A stretch of 64,000 bases of DNA from Parelaphostrongylus tenuis (taxonomy: Eukaryota; Nematoda; Chromadorea; Rhabditida; Metastrongylidae): NCBI GenBank assembly GCA_019055375.1, contig JAHQIW010007048.1:62001-126000 (forward strand), given 5' to 3'. Both the position numbers and the translations under genes were made by a program. Positions 36,290 to 47,129 of this stretch are shown here, piece by piece. Position 1 is the first letter of the stretch. Each line of letters opens with the position of its first letter. Under the pieces are notes generated by a model. It searched no databases and was not told the DNA's origin. It was given only the letters and a program-made list of their open reading frames with translations.

Positions 36290-37090
36290 ATTATTAGAAA
36301 GCTTTATTCTCTGGCTAGAGCCCTATGTGGTCGATTTTCCGAAATTCCTCTTTAGGGCGCTGTAAAATTCAAGATAAAACTATGCTCACACGACCACGCG
36401 TTTTTTTTTTCTTAGCCCGCTTACATTTGTTGGACAAAACTCCATCCTTAGAGTGCTAGTACACATTCGATAGCACAAATTTCAAAGAACTCAAAAATGT
36501 GTTTGCTTTTTGGAAAAGCTCTTTTGATAGCGTTGTAGGAGAAAGAAAAGATTTGTGCTTTACAGCTCGCCAGACAGAGCTCTTTTTTTAGACAATTAGT
36601 AATCATTCGATGGCTTAAGTTCGAATGATTCCAAAGTTGCGCTTGATTTTTGTAAATACCGTTTAATAGGGAAAATCGATAGAGTACTACATTTTCGACA
36701 TCCTTGTTTATCGGCTAATTCGCGGAGCGGGGGAGGGGCATGTCAGGAACCGGGCCAACGATCGCGTTTGAAATAATGCTATTCAATTGGGGATATTTCT
36801 CATCGCATCGACAGAAACTTCACATAAAAACGGATGATTGTGATGCTACGACAAATTCTCTACATGCTGATATTCTTTTCGTGCTTCCAGCGAATTATAC
36901 GCGTGATAAAAATGGGGGCGAAAGACAAGTGTGAAAAATAACTTTATTGTGGATGCTACAGCGTTATAAAAGGGTGTTTTGAAAAACGAGCGACGAGGGA
37001 CTGTAGCCAGAGATTCAAGCTTTCGAATGATTACTAACACTCATATGAAAAGTTCCTGTTCAGCGAATGAAATCGGTTTTTAAATTTGGC
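36290..37090. repeat. Periodic dispersed repeat R4 units
   Basis: Several units in both orientations: 'ctggctagagccctatgtgg', 'gcgctgtaaaattcaagat', 'ttagtaatcattcgatggc' (inverted) and 'ttcgaatgattactaacact' (direct). No gene. Confidence 0.55.
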
Positions 37091-37308
37091 TCCATCTAGC
37101 ATATAAGTTCCTAAAAAACTCCAGATTCATAGCTAATACTCGATACTATCAGATACTACTAAATATTCAAGTCACAGTGAAGCAATGGCACTCTCATTGT
37201 TACTATAGATGAGAAGAAATAAATGAAATAATTTACAAAGAGAAAATTCCAGTCAAATCTAAAATTTCTTCAACTGTACGCCAACTAAAAGCTCTCTTAA
37301 GAATTTCA

Positions 37309-37391
37309 TGAAAAAAAGAGAATAAGGGAAAAAAGAGAAAAAAAGAAAAAGAGAAATGAAAGAGAAAAAGGAAAGAAAGAAAAAAAAAAAC
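37309..37391. repeat. Polypurine tract
   Basis: About 80 nt almost entirely A and G on the plus strand (runs of aaaaag, gagaaa, ggaaag). Long homopurine tracts can form triplex DNA. Confidence 0.9.
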
Positions 37392-37559
37392 CAACATGAG
37401 GCATTGTTGCACGATCCTTCACAGAGACGACACCACTCGAGAATTATTCTCACTGGAAGACCGTGCTGTTTTGAAAATTGCTGAGGCAGCAATGGGTCAG
37501 ATTTTATCAATAGAGCGAGCAAAGTGGGAATTTAGGAGGTGCAGTTCTAAGGGGAAGTC

Positions 37560-37950
37560 CGCGTTCCATAGGACTCGGACGGCTCGTCTTCGCTGATAGT
37601 GCGGGCTCCAGCACCGGGCAACTGGACTGGTATAGCTGTTTTGCCCCCTGGAGTCTTGAGTTAGGTCTAACCGAGAGGCTTTCTCAGGCCGTCACCACGT
37701 TAGAGTAGTCGCAGGCCATTGTGGATCACAGGGAGATTACCACCTTGCGACCAAATTTCAGAATTCTACCAAAGCGACGGTCATTTCATTCCTGGAACAG
37801 TTCCCTCTTAGTTTGGCTTTTCAAGTGGAAATGTCGGACTTCTAGTCAGCTTTGGTGGCCGTTAAGGGGGAGGGAGGGGTTGAACTCCCGCTATACCTCA
37901 CAGTACGACACCGAGGAACACCTCCCAACCGCGATGACTAGGGAACCATT
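37560..37950. repeat. Dispersed repeat R6, copy 2
   Basis: Second copy of the 35690-36060 element, same orientation, about 1.9 kb away; visibly diverged. Confidence 0.65.
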
Positions 37951-38099
37951 TGAGAGAGTTCTATGGAACTTCATGGCTTATAGATTTCATTTCTTTCTAC
38001 CTTTCACAGGATTGGAAGTGGGTTCACAATCCAGAATAGCTAGAGGTGAGCGGGAGATGCCGTGACGTGGAAATTCCAGAATTCCTAAGAAAAAGTTGG

Positions 38100-38840
38100 T
38101 ATTTCTCCGTATGGTAGTACAGAATTAGAATCCGATGCTCTTCGATAGACAAGAACTTTTCATTGGAGTGTTAGTAATCATTTGAAAGCATAAATCTCTG
38201 GCTAGCACGTGCTATGGCCGTTTATTCAGAAAGCTTTGTTATGATGCTTTATCAACGCAAAACATTTGTGTTTCACACTCGCATATTTCGCAAAGTACAG
38301 AGCTCTTTTTTCAGACTTTCAATATTTATTCGATGCCGTAAGATCTAGCGATTCCCACGTTGCCCTTATTTCCTGAAAACACCGTTTCTCTGCAGTGCAG
38401 CAGGGAAAATGAGATTCACATATGCCAGCATGAGTGTGTGTATGTCGGGAGGGGGAGGGGTGTGGGAATGCCGCGATTTCAACACGGCCATCGATATATG
38501 TCTCTTCGGCGGGTTACATGGAGGTGCGATTTTTCTTGTTCAATTAGGAATTGTTTCTCCGCTTCAAAAGAAACTCCACACAAAGCGTATAATTTTCTCT
38601 ACATTTCATGTGCTTTTCGTGTTTTCAGGGAAGTAATACTCAAAATACTCTGCTAACATAAATTACAATCTTATTTTTAATTATACTACATTGTAAAAAG
38701 GTTTTTTGAAAAACGCCCGTATATCGCTCTAGGCAGAGATTTGAGCTTTCAGATGATTAATGGCACTCTTATGAAAAGTTCTTCTCCAACGAAAGGGATC
38801 GATTTCTAATTCTATGCTATCACACGGAAGAAAACCGAAA
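38100..38840. repeat. Periodic dispersed repeat R4 units
   Basis: An inverted unit at 38160-38230 ('gttagtaatcatttgaaagc') and a direct unit at 38700-38820 ('cagatgattaatggcactct'). The frames at 38360-38656 fall between them and have no support. Confidence 0.5.
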
Positions 38841-39800
38841 AGTGCTTGATGGCTTACCATCCTACCATCCACAGTAGGTGCTCCTATACACGATTAAATC
38901 TTTCGTTCACCTCAGTATGAACGGTTGAGGCGTTGGAGGGACTCTACGGCCTTGCACATTGTCTTCTATACACAGTGCAGTTGCACTCCAATCAGGGTTA
39001 GCCTGACGGAGTGGCCAACCCAAGGGTTGCGGAAGGGATAGGCTAACTATTAATCGTGGGATCTGATTGCGGTAAGCATAAACCTCTCTCAAACCATGCA
39101 ATCAATTTCATCAAAGATCGCAGAGGTGATCGTATTAATATCTCATTTGCAAGGCCTCTAAGTTGCCTAACCATGTAAGCCATCACTATTATCCTTCAGA
39201 ACAAATCTGCTACATCTCAGCTGATTTCAGAAGCTCACTAAACTAGTGTAATAAACCACAAAATCATCTAGCAAGTCAACTACCGGTTCGAAATCTGCTC
39301 ATATGATAGTCTAAATGAGTAGCGAGATAAGGCGATCAGCAATGTAAGAAATGTACTCTGACTAGTCTGGCGCTGATTCACAATCGGATCTCCAGCAAGA
39401 ACATGCTCAATCCCATTGTTTGACGAATATCTGTCACGATTTCGGATATGTCCTGAGAATTTCGATGTCGGAAACTGAACAGAGCAATACGATATAGTTG
39501 ATAGTTCACCGCTTTCATAATGAGCCAACTCAAGATTGCCACTATACTATTCATTTACAACTGTCCTCGGATCTTCCTCATTGAGGATCCATGCCTGATT
39601 AGTCACGATGGCACGTTGCGCGTCAACAAGTGGTGGATGCAGAAACTGAACGCGAACCAAATAAGTGATATGCTCCCTAAAACGCAAATGGATTGAGGTA
39701 GTAAACTCTCTGTTTCTGTTATTTCAATTTCGCATATACGTTTTTTCACGAGGTACGTAAGAGGCGGTTAAGAGTTGCCTTTTTCAATTTAGCTATTCGT
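38841..39800. other. No gene supported
   Basis: The minus frame 39280-39528 (82 codons, ATG start) has protein-like composition (for example HIRNRDRYSSNNGIEHVL) but no splice evidence and no recognised family. It might be a fragment of a mobile element or an upstream exon of gene 2. Confidence 0.35.
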
Positions 39801-40475
39801 AATTGATAGTATTTTTGTGCATTTCGCACTGTTATGATGTTTCCAATATTCCTAAGAGAATTGAGTGGTGAGCAAAAACACGACCTCAGGCGGGAATCGA
39901 AGCCACGTTTCATCCTATCCGGGGGCGCGTGCTCTACCACTACAGCACTGAGGCACATTTGCCCGACCACTCATTCTTCAACATCTCAATGTTAGCTATC
40001 AGCCACCAACCTTTGACAGGTTTGGTCGGGTATGCGATTTCGCTCTATGAACCCAGTTGAGCTGATAGCTATTCTAATTACTAATACTCGAAATTGATAG
40101 TATTTTTAGTGCATTTCGCACTGTTATGATGTTTCCAATATTCCTAAGAGAACTGAGTGGTGAGCAAAAACCCCGACCTCACGCGGGAATCGAACCCACG
40201 TTTCATCCTATCCGCGGACGCGTGCTCTACCACTACACCACTGAGGCACATTTGCCCGACCACTCATTCTTCAACATCTCAATGTTAGCTATCAGCCACC
40301 AACCTTTGACAGGTTTGGTCGGTATGCGATTTCGCTTCATAAACCCAGTTGAGCTGACAGCTATTCTAATTACTAATACTCGAAATTGATAGTATTTTTA
40401 GTGCATTTCGCACTGTTACGCACGCGTCCCTGGATAGGATGAAACGTGGGTTTGATTCCCGCCTGAGGTCGTGTT
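39801..40475. repeat. Tandem 291-bp repeat carrying tRNA-like sequences
   Basis: The unit beginning 'aattgatagtattttt' starts at 39801, 40092 and 40383 (period 291-292 bp). The first two units each have a minus-strand tRNA-like sequence (39883-39955, 40177-40249) with A-box-like gtgtagtggtagagcac and B-box gggttcgattccc. The third is broken: after about 40 bp it switches to an inverted, truncated tRNA-like copy on the plus strand (40420-40471). Confidence 0.8.
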
Positions 40476-40732
40476 TTTGCTCACCATCAGATCTCTTAGG
40501 AATATAAGCTCTTCGTTTTTTTCTGCTGTGCAGACTAACAAGCTACCTTTGGGTATTCAGCTCCACGATTAAAGATTAGCATACTATACATTGAGCAAAC
40601 AATATCTGAATACAGGATAAAACGGCTTCATTCTTCTGAATCCGAGCGAATCCTCGATATTGAACGTTGGGAAGGATGAGCGTGGAAAGGCCTCTAAGAT
40701 CTTAGACTCAGATTAGGCTGACAAAGTCGCAA

Positions 40733-42125
40733 CGAAATGAGATAACAGTGTGTATCTATAACGCCGTACACTTGCATACAGCTCCTTTCTGGAGCACCCA
40801 ATATCAATGGTCACAGCGATAAGGTACGGTGTTATTGGCCTGTCGGAGGCGAAAAGCGCCACTCATCGCGCACTGCCTATAAGACCGGAGAGGAAGTGTT
40901 TCTTGAAACATGCGATGATACAGTAGTCAGCAGCATTGGTATTTTCGTCAAAACGAGTTTGACACATGAATTGATATATTCATAAAACTTACAACCTGAA
41001 TGTGACGTCTTCATGTTTACACACCAGTATCAAGCCATGGCGAAGACAAAGTCTAAGCGTCCTATATTGATTTAGAAAAGTTTTTCAGAGAAGACCATAA
41101 ATTTCTGAAGTTACCATAGGAATTCAGGCAAAAGTTGGACCTAAAATAAAAACGCTGCGCTGCAACCTATGGTTAGAATGGAAAGGAAAGGGTGAGAGGC
41201 TGTTCCAGTCTATTTCGACCTCCAAAAGCATGCATGGTAGCTCACAAGTCAAAAGCCTCACTCACAGTGGTGGACTCGGGAGTTCCTCATTGGAGAGTAT
41301 TACAGCGAAATTTCCAAATTTTTGTGAATTGAATATTCTGCACAGGAGATTTCATTCTTCATTCATAACTCTACACGGGATCAGACCATCGCCTTCTTTA
41401 TGTAACGTTCCATTTTTGCAATGAGGAGAGATTGTCGTCAGTCCAGACTACGAAATCCCTCAACTATCATAAACTGGGACACATCCATATATTTAGTCGG
41501 CTCTTAGGACGATACCGTCATTAACGCTAGCGACAACGAATACGAACTGCTCATTCAACATCTTTAGGCTAGCGCTTTGGAAACCGAGAGTCCGAAAGCC
41601 ACCAAGAGATTTTTACCTCCAGAAACATTCTAGCTGATACGCTCTCGTGAATCACACGAGCTGCAAGCAGGCAACAACTCACTCTCGAACTCTTGAAATC
41701 TACAGAAGCGATAATAGACGATCTAAGAAAGGGAAGAGCAACAGTTAAGGCTAATGTTGCAAATTCTGGGAAAAGCATTCGGAAGCACACGATGCTCTGT
41801 CAACTAAACGATTAAGATGATTGCACTCCCACGCTCTGAAGGAACAATCACAGGTTCCACAAAGTCAATGGAAAAGAACATCCATGTTTACTACTTGTAT
41901 TTACTCAATAACCTGGTTGTCTCACCGTTATATGTAATGAAAGAGGATCAATTTGTCGTCCTGCCAATCCTCTCATTCAATATCCGACATGCTTTTTGTC
42001 AATAAGGAATGGAACAACACCTAATCCAGACATTTTGAGACCGAAATATTGTAGAACTTTTTGCCAGTTCTCATCAACACACTCGCTCAGCTCTTTACTC
42101 GTTGCCTATCTGATTACGAGTTTCG
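40733..42125 (+). pseudogene. RTE-type non-LTR retrotransposon: endonuclease and start of reverse transcriptase, decayed
   Basis: Conceptual translation across frames and stops follows the order of an RTE polyprotein. ITVCIYNA (about 40743) fits the N-terminal TICTYNART block of the apurinic-like endonuclease. Next come YKTGEEVFLETCDD near 40890, a SFSEKT...F segment near 41080, a segment from 41230 that fits the late endonuclease region, INWD near 41480, and KMIALPRSEGTITGS from about 41814 with FNIRHAF near 41980 before the RT fingers. Many stops and frameshifts; the RT palm and 3' end are missing. It ends where the partial R5 MITE begins. Best matched, from memory, to RTE elements common in strongylid nematodes. 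Confidence 0.72.
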
Positions 42126-42340
42126 CAGTCTAAATTCGCTTGCAACTCATGCACCAATGGCACGTAGGGGAAAGTGTTAGTGAAGCGGCGCACAAGATTA
42201 ATGGAGCTTGAGGTGATGATGCAGTTGCAGAAAGGACGGCTGGTTAGTGATTCGCAGAGTTCAAACTTGGACCCGTCCACAGTAAGGTCCATTAATTTTG
42301 CGCGCCACTTCAGTAGCATTTTCTCCTACGCGCCATTAGT
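42125..42340. repeat. Foldback MITE R5, partial copy
   Basis: Shares 'cttgcaactcatgcaccaat', 'gcacgtaggggaaagtg' and the inverted 'cattttctcctacgcgcc' with the copy at 29517-29830. Confidence 0.55.
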
Positions 42341-43108
42341 TCAAACAAAGGTAACCAAGGTTAAACTAAGATACTGATTAAATTGATTCCACCTCATACT
42401 AACTCGTTTGGTTTTGCTTCTAGTATAAGTAGTACTTACACGTCATACCAATTTTCTGCAAGATTCAACACAACGTCCACGACGTGGTAAAGTGATATTT
42501 AGATACGCCTAAGCATCGGTTGTTGAGTAATATGGCCTTCTAAGTGTTTGACATAAAATTCCACCTTGGAATTGGTGAACGGAGTTTTTTGTTTTCTACG
42601 TAGTCTTTGTAGATTTTCCACGTCTTCGTGAGACACACATGCGTCATCATGTGGAATAATGGTGGATGTATTCAAACTATAAAATTAATTATTGCGAAGT
42701 AGTATCAAAACGAAATGCACTCCCATTTACATGTCTTCCTGGTGTATGAACATGATTAGCAACAAATTGATCGGCCACGAGCAACTTGTGCGTGTTGTAA
42801 GTAGACACAAATTTCCTCGTCGCTGGGTCGATGAGGGAACAATGCACTGTGGAAATTATCACAACATCTCGCTTGTTATTCCGAGCTCCCTTACGCCTCT
42901 TCTATTCTGTACGGCCACTACGTGCCCCTCTCCGGTTGGTGCATGAATTCATCAGGTAATCCTCGCCTATTCTTTCTGTACGTCCCTATCAAATGCGTTT
43001 TTCTCTGCAACAGGCCTTCGGCAAAAGCAACACTAGTATACCAATTGACGGTGTCGGCTCCCATCTATTGAGTCACCCATTCGGTCTATCACAATACTGT
43101 CTGAGATT
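42341..43108. other. No gene supported
   Basis: An 84-codon frame at 42692-42946 (+) has no recognised motif and no clear splice sites. Nothing else seen. Confidence 0.4.
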
Positions 43109-43455
43109 GTATCTTTCGATCCCTGTGTTTTCTTAAGACCACAGCTCAATTTTCAATATGCCTGATAATCAGTTTTTGAGCCACGCATGTCAGTGGTCTG
43201 TCAAGGAGGGCTGACTTATAGAGCCCGATACACGTGTTTCGATCTTGCGATCTCGCCAGTCTGGCAGTTCCCTTTCTCGTCTTTTGCTAATCTCTGTGGG
43301 TGCTCCAGTCCCCACACTAAGAGTTAGCGACGAACGTTTTACACTCTATAAGTCAGCCCCTCTTGACAGACCACTGACATGTGTGGCTCAAGAAATGATT
43401 ATCAGGCATATTGAAATTTGAGCTGTGGTCTTAAGAAAACACTCGAATCGAAAGA
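43109..43455. mobile_element. HHR-1 element, locus B, near-complete single-ribozyme copy
   Basis: Terminal segments 43113-43200 and 43350-43455 are inverted copies (ttttcttaagaccacagctc against gagctgtggtcttaagaaaa). Between them lie one minus-strand hammerhead motif and a short unique core (gctccagtccccacactaag). About 345 bp. This copy and 60390-60665 suggest the basic unit is long terminal inverted repeats around a single ribozyme. Confidence 0.72.
43223..43266 (-). ncRNA. Hammerhead ribozyme motif (HHR-1, core mutated)
   Basis: Minus strand: stem II GAUC-GCAA-GAUC, GAAAC and palindrome CACGUG with GUA are intact, but the first box reads CUGGCGAG (A6-to-G) and stem I has a mismatch. Expected inactive. 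Confidence 0.65.
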
Positions 43456-43469
43456 TATGATTTATTGAA

Positions 43470-43700
43470 TATACCAGCCAAGAGCAATCGAGTGTATAAC
43501 ACTCTATGTTCGGTGAGATTTTCACTGGACATAGAGTGTAAAACGTTCGTCGTCGCTGCCTCTTAGTGTGGGGACTGGAGCACCCACAGAAATTAGCAAA
43601 AGACGAGAAAGGGTAACTGCCCGACTGACGAGATCGCAAGATCGCAACACGTGTATCGGGCTCTATAAGTCAGTCCTCCTTGACAGAGCAGTGTCTGAGA
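43470..43700. mobile_element. HHR-1 element, locus B, second partial copy
   Basis: Adjoins the first copy. Holds a hairpin 'acactctatgt/acatagagtgt' (about 43500-43542) and the plus-strand ribozyme motif. The hairpin region is also recognisable at 430-475 and 50780-50880, so it belongs to the family. Confidence 0.62.
43619..43661 (+). ncRNA. Hammerhead ribozyme motif (HHR-1, one core base changed)
   Basis: Stem I CCCGA/UCGGG is perfect, CUGACGAG and stem II GAUC-GCAA-GAUC are perfect, and the cleavage triplet is GUA (ends 43655). GAAAC reads GCAAC (A13-to-C), which should block catalysis. Confidence 0.68.
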
Positions 43701-44830
43701 CTGGTCCGGCGCGCATAGGAGGTGTGCCTGTACATGCGTATGGGAATGTGTTGTGAAAGTATCCTCCTAGAGTGTACATTCTGAACAATTTTATCACATA
43801 TCTGCGCCATTTGCTGCTACGGCCAATTACGTCAAACTTAGGGATTTTTTCCCAGACGTAGAGAAACTTTTTCAATAAATGACAAAAAGCGGACCTTTCG
43901 GGGCGCAAATGAAATCTCTGCGCGCAGCGCCATAAGAGCGAGCCGCTTTTCCGTTATTTATCTTATTATATATTCTGTCGAAAAATGTTCAAATTTATCT
44001 CGATAACTTAATTCAACACAATTGCCTCAAAATGTTCATATGGTTTTGATGCACATATATGTCTTATATGCGAAGAATACTCCGTGGGCAAAACGCAATT
44101 CTTTTTTGTTCTAACAACACCGTGTAGAAATTCTTTGCAACAAGAAACTAGCTTTAGAATTGCCATGTCTTATGCTATCAAACGGCTGATGAACTTTGAA
44201 TGCAAAGCTATTCGCAGACCATAACAAAGCTATCAAAGAAACCGAATTCAAAGCACAAGTTTGTTTGCGCTGTTACATTGCACTGAAATTTTCTAAACTA
44301 TCTAACGAATCGTTTTCGCCAAAATTTTGGCTATCGATGACTACTAAAAGTTTTGAAAGAAAAAGATTTCTCCACCGAAGAAAGCTTGTTCTGAAAGAGT
44401 TCTTTACGTTACATTATCGATGATCTGGCATCGCATGCACTGTGCAACATTTATTGACAAGATATTCATTGTTTTCCAGTTCTCAATCATTACAACAACT
44501 TTTGAGTACTGTATATAAGAAGTATATTGAAAGTGATGCATTTATACCATTCATCCGTTGTAAAATTTATTACAATTAATGGAATGCCAGCATCGCTGTG
44601 ATTGCGTAGTAAAAAGAGAGCTTTTTTCATCAACTATAATCGTTATATCTGCACCAAAATCATACGAGTGTGCAGAGGAGATCACAAAGTACCGACTCAT
44701 CACAAGAAACCTTGATTTTGAACACAAAACGATAGAAAACCCTAGTTAAACAACAAACTCGCGCGTCGGCTGCGATTTGCACTGCGCGTGGCGATTACAA
44801 CTGTTGGTCCTGAAAGGGTTAACATATTCA
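43701..44830. other. No gene; R4-like units
   Basis: 43800-43980 has a GC-rich patch, and 44080-44420 holds R4-like units ('gctatcaaacggctgatgaa', 'ctatcgatgactactaaaag'). Confidence 0.45.
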
Positions 44831-44832
44831 AT

Positions 44833-45415
44833 GATGCAGAGTGATGTGTAAATCTTTTTGCGTCAGGTGGGACTCGCACCCACATTTCACCCATTGCGGA
44901 GGCGTATACTCTATCCCTTGCACCACCGATACCTGTTTTGACACCACTCTTTCTACGCTACAACGCATCCATTTGTCAGCAACCAACCTCAACGGTTTGG
45001 CTTAGGTAGTCAGTATTGAAATGAACCCACTCATGCTGACAAATATTGGGTGTTGGATGATCAGATAGAATCCCTTTTAATCTAGCTCATATTTACTTTT
45101 TTTTATTGCAATTCACTCTACATCTTTGGGTATTTTAGAGCATCATGTCATCGCTAAAGCGGTTGAATAAAAGAAATTCTGTTTGATCATTCACTACCCA
45201 GTAAATGTCAGCGTGACTGAGATCAATGTCGACACCAAGCACGTGGGTCAAACCCAAACCGTTGACGGTTGATCGCAGACACACGGATGAGTTGTAGCGT
45301 AGGAGGGATGTCAAACAGGAGTCGGTAGTGCAATGATTCGAGCACGCGCCCCCGGATAGGGTGAGACGTAGGTTTGAGTCCTGCCTGACGCAGCTTTGCA
45401 CATCACTCTACACCT
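44833..45415. mobile_element. Foldback with outward tRNA-like arms, copy 1
   Basis: The left arm carries a minus-strand tRNA-like sequence (44860-44933) and the right arm a plus-strand one (45320-45391). The whole element is an imperfect palindrome ('gagtgatgtgtaaa' outside left; 'tgcacatcactctacacctt' outside right; central arms include 'aacggtttgg' and 'ccaaaccgttgacggtt'). Both polymerase III-type promoters point outward. Confidence 0.7.
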
Positions 45416-45660
45416 TTAAGCTTATATGTAACATCATCGCGCCGCTAAAAACGGCTAAATAATAAAGATTTGATGCTTTAATAAGTGTGGATGACTCGCC
45501 CAATAGGTTTAATTCTGCTTTTATGAGCGAGATTTTGTTTGATTTTCACTTCTCGATGTCTTTATGTTGATTTTTCAACTCATTACACGGCGAATTAACC
45601 TTTGCCAGATGACTTTCTTAGCAATTGAAGAAAATATGGATACACTAGCCTTACAAATGC

Positions 45661-46038
45661 TTACTTAAAAATGAATAACTCAATAGCGACCAGTGTTGCT
45701 CTAAAACTCCGTTGACGTCCCAGATATAGTGGTCTGTTCAACATCAACAGTCGGTTTGATGGGAGAACAAAGTGACGAGATTTGACAAAAGTTTGGCAGT
45801 AGTAAGCTATTCCTATGCATTGACAACCGGACAATTGTTGAGTTACATGACTCCACAAATTCGATAATAAAAATAAAACGAGGCTAGAAAGTTCCTCAAC
45901 ATTTGGGCAACTCAAAACTTCCATGTATATTAGAAGAACGAATCGAATGGTTATGGTTTGTTCCCTAATGTAGCTTGAATACCTAGCCCTCCAGGAGCGG
46001 CAGTTGACCGATTGCACAGCGCAACCCACAATAGGCAC
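45661..46038 (-). CDS. Unrecognised 125-codon open frame
   Basis: Uninterrupted frame with two hydrophobic stretches (IRFVLLIYMEVL, SLVLFLLSNLW) and several Cys. Its length is above what is usual by chance in this AT-rich window, and it has no repeat partner. No splice sites, start context or family support it. A single-exon gene, an exon or chance are all possible. Confidence 0.2.
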   Translation of the reverse strand: MPIVGCAVQSVNCRSWRARYSSYIREQTITIRFVLLIYMEVLSCPNVEELSSLVLFLLSNLWSHVTQQLSGCQCIGIAYYCQTFVKSRHFVLPSNRLLMLNRPLYLGRQRSFRATLVAIELFIFK

Positions 46039-46446
46039 GCGATTTTTGTTATTCAGTTTAGGTTTTTCCTCAATTTAGAAAGTAAAACCTCAAATTTTTG
46101 TGTTCCTCTGATACTCCACGATTTTCTCTACATGGTCATATATTTAATGTGCATATATATGTTTTTTGTACGATAAAAACTTTGAGTGCGAAACATGACC
46201 TTTTTTTGCTCTTACAGCGTTCTATAATAATCTTTAAAAAAACCAATAACAGCATCGAAATTCGCGAGATTTGGGCTATCCAATGAACAGTAAGAATTTG
46301 GTGAAGAGCCATATACAAGCCTTAGCCGAATAAATAAATCAAACGGTGTGTGAAACATGATATCTTCTCGCTGCACAGCGTACAAAAGGTCAAATAATTC
46401 ATTCTATTTGACTGCTTTGGAGGTGGTAAGATTTTATAAATATACC

Positions 46447-47126
46447 CATTGATGTGGAGTGATGTGTAAAACTTTCGCGTCAGTCGGGACTCGAACCCAC
46501 ATATCACTCTATCCGGGAGCGCGTACTCTAACCCGATGCACTACTGACGCCCAATTTACACACCAGCGCTTCTATCTGTCAGCCGCCGCCCGTCAGCGGG
46601 CAGGCCCTGCTAGTCAGTATCAACATTGAACCCAGTCACACTATCAGATACTGGGTATTGAAGACCAAATGAGTTCATATTCATGTTACCTGCATCACCT
46701 GTCGTCCCTTTGATCGTCGAGTGACTCGAGCGGGTAACAGCAATACTTCCATTTTTTCCTATCGCGTGCAAAAGTAGCCCAGTGGATCCTCCTCGCTCTA
46801 GAAATACGCTGAAATCTCAGGGCCATATTCATGTAATTTATAAATCTTACCACCCACTAAGGCGGCTCAATAAGAATGAATCCATTCGGTCTCTAATACA
46901 CAATATCTGTCGACGTAACTAAGTTCAATGCCGAAACCGACTACCCGAGGCAGGCCGCTGACGGTTGGCGGCTGACAGTTGATGTGTTCTATCGTAGAAA
47001 AAGTGGTGTGTAAAATGGGAATTAGTGGTGCAACGGAGAGTTAGAGCGCGCGCGCCCTGATAGAGTGAGATGTGGGTTCGAGTACCAATGGAACGAAAGT
47101 TTTGCACTTCACTCTACATCACTGTG
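46447..47126. mobile_element. Foldback with outward tRNA-like arms, copy 2
   Basis: Same design as 44833-45415, about 680 bp. Minus tRNA-like sequence at 46477-46550 (acceptor GCGTCAG/CTGACGC, B-box GGGTTCGAGTCCC) and plus copy at about 47020-47095. Inner arms: 'gtcagccgccgcccgtcagc' on the left, with its inverted counterpart 'gctgacggttggcggctgac' on the right. Confidence 0.72.
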
Positions 47127-47129
47127 CAA

